A stretch of DNA of 64,000 nucleotides from Eremophila alpestris peregrina (taxonomy: Eukaryota; Chordata; Aves; Passeriformes; Alaudidae). Made by a program: the position numbers and the translations under genes. Below are positions 59,301-64,000 of this stretch, piece after piece (within the stretch, counting starts at the first letter, position 1; each line of letters begins with the position of its first letter). The notes under the pieces were generated by a model that saw only the letters and a program-made list of their open reading frames with translations, ran no database searches and was not told where the DNA came from. The DNA lies in the NCBI GenBank assembly GCA_009792885.1, contig WMCF01000003.1:19744477-19808476 (forward strand), written 5' to 3'.

Positions 59301-61974
59301 GCATTTACTTTATCAATCTTGTGAGGTGGTGTTTGTTGGGAGGGCATTCAATTTCAAGCAATTTCGCTGGCAAAGAACATGGATTCACAATGTATTTAAA
59401 TGGAAAATGGAGATTCTCAGTAAAAAATTCTGAAGATCTCATTTGAATTAGCATATAGGTCTCTGTGGGATGTGAGTCAGTGTGTAATCCTAGGCCCTTC
59501 TGTAGCAGCATCCTTCAGCAGTCTCCTCCACACTGCTTTGTGGAAGAATATTTGGTTTAGTTTTACATTCAGCACCTGAGTTCCCCATTCGATAACTGAA
59601 ATAAATTCACAGTGTAAAATACACAGAATTGAGAATGTCCAGACAAACACAGCTGAGGTGAGCTCCAGCTGTTAGCTGGAGCTGATGAGCAAAGTATTAT
59701 GTTGTGAGTAGCTTACAAGTTACTTTTTCTATAAATCCAACACAACAGTGCCACAGTTGGTGTCATTTTTGGGAGAGGGAGGACCAGTTGCATTGCTTTC
59801 TGTGGTTTTGCCAGATTCAAGGTGTGTTCAGAAGTGCACTCTGGGGAAAACATGTTGAAGTGCTGACAGCAGTACAAGTGTGAGCACATGTGCAATGAAG
59901 TAGTTTGTCTCTTCTGCTATAAAATGTGGCAGGTTCCCACTGGAGGAATGTCCTCTGGTCAGAGGTTGAGTGGTACAAAGAGACTTCCCTCACATGATCC
60001 CAAACCTCCAGGTGATGTGCATGCTTTCCTTTTGCTCTTAGAACCACTCAAGCACAGCTGTGGCAAGGTGCTGACTGCTGATCTTGTCCTAAGTGCCAAT
60101 ATGAGGAGTGCCTGTGAGCTGTGGAGGAATATTTGCTTACCAGGTTTTCTTGCTTTCCCTCTTTTCAGTTTTTTCCTTTCCTTACCTGCAACACAAGGGA
60201 ATAAATCAATAATAAGTGAGAAAATACTGCTTGGGTTTATTGTTTAATTCCCGCAGTACTTGGTTTCTGGAGAACATAGGTTTAGTTTAAAGCAGTCCCT
60301 AAGCAACAATCTGGCTGTAATTCATGCTTCCTTTTCTTACCAAGACACAGGAAGCCCTAGGTCTTCACAGAGATGAGTCTTTCTGAGATTGAAAATACAT
60401 CCTCATTGCTCTGAAGTGTGCTCAATATGTTTTGTCACACTGGACAATAGTCACGTCTTGGTAATGGCAACCTGACTTCTAGAAGTATTACATTTGCCCT
60501 GAAGTCTGGGTTTTCACCAGTATTTTTCAAAAGTTGTTAACATGAGGGCAATATCCAGGTCCCACTGAGAATCTGGCTATTTCTTTTAAGTGCCTCCATG
60601 GGAAATAAAATATTTGCAAAATATACCTCCAGTCTGTGCTTGATGAGCAGGCTGAACATATAACTCCCAAGCTACTGTTCAGGCATCTTATTTTGTGTCT
60701 TAACTGCAGAAATCACTGAAATCAGGAAAGGTAGGAATGCAGGTGGTAATTTGTGCTAGCCAGACTTTTTACCTCACTGGACTTAATGAAAGTGCCATTT
60801 CAGTTTGATAATATGAACAGTTAAGCCTGGTTTCATTACTGCTTGCACAGATTTTTATGTGAAAGAGATCAGATAAAAGCTGGAATTATAACTACAAACC
60901 AGAAAAGGAAAGGAAGTCAGAGCAGGAAATGGGCATGTTGTGTCCCATAATTTGCCAGCACTTCTTAATCCTCCATTGTTGTAAACTTCATATTCTATTT
61001 CTGTTTATCCATCCTTTTCTCCAAGGCTGCGAACTCAGAATAGCTTTGCTTGTGCTCTCCCCATCTGTCCCAGCTGTGTGCTATTTCTGAGTGGATGATG
61101 CCATTTGCAGCATGCTGCCATACTGTGTCACTTCTGCAACGGGCAAATATCCACCAAAGCCTGTGGGGGCAACACCAAAATTTATTACCCTGGTGACCTC
61201 ACTCAGCTCTCCAAGAGTTGAAGGTTAATGCACTAATTTATGGTATCAGTCTACCTTCTGCTGTGGTACTGTTTCAAAGTGCCCTCTGCATTTCAGGGAG
61301 TGTCTTGAGTTCAGTACATTTAAATCACTTTTATATGATTTTAGGTTCAATAAGGTAAATTTGTTGCCAATATAAAATGCCTTCAAGTATTTCGGGAATA
61401 AGATTTGATTTGAGCTGGTGTTCATTATGGGAAGACTAATGTGGCCACTGATCCCATTAATTTCTTATTGACCCTTAACTTCCTATAATGGGTCAGGCAT
61501 CCCTACTTTAGCTTTAGGACAAGTTTACCCAGTGAACAAATTCTCATCGTGTTGTATAACATCTTTCTTTAAAAAAATTCCATTCATCTTTAGTGTCTGA
61601 TTTTAATAATCTCTACTTTGTATCCACTCCTACATGTGTGTAACTTGAGCTATTAGAGGCAGGTTACACAACTTTGGCAGGGTCCCATACCACATCCTGG
61701 TGTCTCCCCAGTACGAAAATATAACTGCCAAGAGATCTGTGTTTGTGGAGTCAGAGATAATTTTCCAGCTTCATCCATCTTGGGTCGTGGCTTTTCTAGT
61801 TCATCATATAGAGACATATGTGAAAATGTTCTGCAGAGTACTTCAAAACAGCCCAGCCTGCTTCTGGAAAGAAGAATGCTAACTCCAGGAGACTTGGCAT
61901 TTCTCTAAAAGTGCTTGTGTTGTGGAAGCACCAAAACACAAGCTCAGTCAGTAGCAAGCGTGTAGATATAACTT
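59301..61974. other. Non-coding stretch, nothing recognised
   Basis: Unique-looking DNA with one perfect hairpin at 59661-59683. The 119-codon frame at 59888-60247 has an acceptor-like TTTTGCTCTTAG at about 60040 but no recognisable product and only a weak donor (CAG|GTTTTC). Confidence 0.5.
59661..59683. repeat. Perfect 10-bp hairpin with 3-nt loop
   Basis: AGCTCCAGCT (59661-59670), loop GTT, AGCTGGAGCT (59674-59683). Each arm also carries internal AGCT palindromes. Confidence 0.85.
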
Positions 61975-62990
61975 ACTTGGATCACTTGGTGGATAGGGAA
62001 TTGATGGTCACACTCAGGGTTGCAGTCAACAGCTCAATGTCCAGGTGAAGACCAGTGAGGAGTGGTGTTTCCCAAGGGTTGTTATTGGGACTGGCTCTGT
62101 TGAACACCTTTATCAGTGACATGGACAGTGGGACTGAAAGCACCCTCAGCAAGGCTGCTGACAGCACCAGGCTGTGTGCTGTGATTGACACTCTGGAGGG
62201 AAGGGAGGACTTTCAGACGGACCTTGGCAGGCTTGAGAGATGGGTCTGTGTGAGCCTCATGAAGTCCAACACAGCAAAGTGCAAGGCTCTGCACTTGGCT
62301 TGGGGCAATCCCAAGTGCAAACACAGGTTGGGCAAAGAATGGATTAAGAACAGCCCTGGGGAGAAGGACTGTGGGATGTTTGTGGATAAGAAGCTCAACA
62401 TGACCCAACCCATGCTCCTGCAGCCCAGAAAGCCAACCTTGTGCTGGGCTGCATCAAAAGCAATATGAACAGCAGGTCGAGGGAGATGATTCTCCCCCTC
62501 TACTCTTATTTCATGAGACCCCAACCTGAAGTACTGAATCCAGCTCTGTGGTCTCCAAAATAAGAAGAACATGGACTTTCTGGATTAAGTCCAGGGGAGA
62601 GTGAGGAAGATGATCAGAGGGCTGAAGCATTTCTCCTGTGTAGACAGGGTGAAAGAGGTGGAGCTGTTCAGCCTGGAGAAGAGAAGGCTCCTGGAAGATT
62701 TTATTGCAATCTTCCAGTAGTGACCAGACAGTGGGGAATGGCTTCAAACTGAAAGAGAGTAGGTTTAGATAAGATGTTAGGAAGAAATTCTTTACTGTGA
62801 GGGTGGTGAAGCACTGGAACAGGTTGCCCAGCAAGGTTGTGGATGCCCCATCACTGGAAGTGTTCAAGGCAAGACTGAAAGGGGCTTTGAGCAATCTGGT
62901 CTAGTGGAAGGTGGCCCTACCTGTGTCAGGGGGTTCAGATCTGGATGCTCTTCAAGGTTCCTTCCAACCCAAACCATTCTAAAATTCTAT
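61975..62990 (+). repeat. CR1 LINE, 5'-truncated (copy 4, longest)
   Basis: A sense-oriented CR1 of about 1 kb. It contains the end of the reverse-transcriptase ORF, then 3' UTR words GGTGGTGAAGCACTGGAACA (about 62801) and AGTGTTCAAGGCAAGACTGA (about 62860), and the terminal CAAGGTTCCTTCCAACCCAA (62953) ACCATTCTAAAATTCTATAG. It joins CTTCCAGTA directly to GTGACCAGACA near 62719, so about 50-60 bases are missing relative to the usual CR1 order. It is the best-preserved CR1 in the window, but still dead. Its left border (about 61975) is approximate. Confidence 0.93.
62040..62468 (+). pseudogene. CR1 reverse-transcriptase C-terminal fragment, inactivated
   Basis: This plus frame encodes the palm/thumb part of a CR1 ORF2 reverse transcriptase. 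Visible are SGVSQG (from the PQGS motif), FISDMDSGTESTLSK, LERWVCVSLMKSN and AKCKALHLAWGNPK. In life the protein copies CR1 RNA into DNA at a nicked target. The catalytic F/Y-A-D-D box is changed to AADS (codons at 62154-62165), so the second essential Asp is lost. The N-terminal endonuclease and most of the RT domain are absent because of 5' truncation, and the frame stops at 62466-62468, after which the homology continues only in other frames. It cannot mobilise itself. Confidence 0.85.
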
Positions 62991-64000
62991 AGGTATTGTC
63001 ATAATAAAAGAATTTCTTGTTTTTTCATAATGCATTTCTTCAGCTTTTTGCTTTCTCTGTCCTCCTGAAACAAAGAGAGTCTGCATGCCTGCCCTTATGC
63101 AAGAAGCTTTTCAGGAAGGACCTCTTCTAACAACTGAGAAGAATGCTATGTGCTGCAACAGTGTCTTATCAGCCAGGGTGATTTCTTGTCAGGTGTCTAC
63201 TGTCTCTGCCTGCAGCTTTTCAGTCTGGCTTCCCTAGCTGTCAGCCTGGCAGCCAGAGCTCTGGTGAAAAAGGATAGTACAGCTATGCTTCTTTGTCTGA
63301 CTGTAACATTCCCTGTCCAGGACAGAGTGCCTCATCTCTGTCATATTGAAGAGACTAACAAAATTTGGAGTAAAGGAAGGAGTGAGTGAACTTCCTAAAA
63401 GCTTTATGACAATTTGTGTTTAATCTCCAGACAACCTATGCCTTTTCTTGAAAATCTGTGTCTTCACTTGTCAGTGTAAGACAGTGAGCCAGTCCAGGGT
63501 GGGAACCTGAGCTATGTCCTCCACTGCTTCCCTGAAAGCACAGTACACTTCCTGCACCATCCTGCCTGGGGCTGAGGTGCAGTGCTACAAATGCAGGTTC
63601 AGTATGACTACACAGCACCTCACAGCCCACCTCCCTGGTTTGTACATAAACACAAAGGGTGCCTTCATTCCCATTTCCCCTTCCATATGGAACCCCTTTA
63701 GCAGATGTTAATGTGTGTGCCATCTGTGCACCCTACGAGTGTGCCGTGTCCCCCGATGCTCTCTCATCTGCACAGCCTCAAGGCAAGCAGCACCATGCTT
63801 GTGTTCAACAGCTCATGCTGCCTTCTGTGCTTTGTTCAATTGCTGTTGTCCTGTCACACAAGATGCCTTCTGTCTTGATTCTCTTCTTATCAGACTGGAA
63901 TGTTACCTGGTAGGGGAGAACATGGCCATCCTCATCTGGCTGTTGGGTCCGGTCTTTTGCCATGCTACTTACACTTCTAATGGCCCAGAATTTCTTCTTC
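62991..64000. other. Non-coding stretch to the window end
   Basis: Unique-looking, somewhat GC-richer DNA. Three CpGs cluster at about 63736-63757. Overlapping short frames on both strands (63436-63913) are mutual shadows and none is recognised. Confidence 0.5.

Noticed and set aside
60046..60151. Exon after TTTTGCTCTTAG ending CCAG|GTTTTC
   Set aside because: Poor donor, no recognised peptide, no other support.
1..64000. CRISPR arrays, operons, tRNA or rRNA genes
   Set aside because: No regularly spaced repeats, no tRNA A/B-box pair and no rRNA-like sequence seen; the window is vertebrate in character.

Overview
The window looks like a bird (sauropsid) nuclear genome segment. The best evidence is its repeats. 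It holds four 5'-truncated CR1 LINE copies ending in the typical CR1 3' tail (the 'GAATCATAGAAT' / 'CCTTCCAACCCAAACCATTCT' type ends). It also holds two copies of one endogenous-retrovirus LTR family and at least one ancient MIR-like SINE relic. Repeat density is low, composition is AT-leaning and CpG-poor, and there are no Alu/B1/B2-type young SINEs, as in avian introns and intergenic DNA. A bird is an inference; a crocodilian or turtle is not formally excluded.

I recognise no protein-coding gene, rRNA, tRNA, snRNA or CRISPR array. The only open frame I can name is a decayed CR1 reverse-transcriptase fragment near 62.1-62.5 kb. The longest other frame (192 codons, minus strand, 38900-39478) resembles no family I know, and one such frame is not surprising in 64 kb. 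The window is therefore intergenic or the inside of a very large intron.

Layout: 1-1.3 kb featureless; 1.3-2.0 kb CR1 (+); 2.14-2.53 kb LTR copy 1 (sense on minus); 2.5-18.2 kb unique DNA with a hairpin (10.05 kb), a homeodomain-type TAAT cluster (12.8-13.0 kb), a 29-bp tandem duplication (14.1 kb), a MIR-like relic (16.4 kb) and an A-rich stretch flanked by 14-bp repeats (17.9 kb); 18.24-18.47 kb CR1 (-); 18.5-23.5 kb unique; 23.55-23.95 kb a complete solo LTR (copy 2, sense on minus) with a perfect 6-bp target-site duplication; 24.0-50.7 kb unique, with several CpG-retaining, CNE-like blocks (24.0-24.4, 36.35-36.84, 38.9-39.6, 45.6-46.4 kb); 50.76-51.37 kb CR1 (-) with an internal deletion; 51.4-61.97 kb unique, with CNE-like DNA at 58.7-59.3 kb; 61.98-62.99 kb CR1 (+); 63.0-64.0 kb unique.

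No set of genes works together here. What may be functional is regulatory: blocks that keep CpGs and carry dense homeodomain, MARE or E-box motifs. One 108-bp stretch (36727-36834) has good splice signals and a phase-preserving open frame. One TATA-box/donor arrangement lies just beside the solo LTR. These are inferences that need cross-species alignment and RNA data. I found no new biological system in the window and do not claim one.
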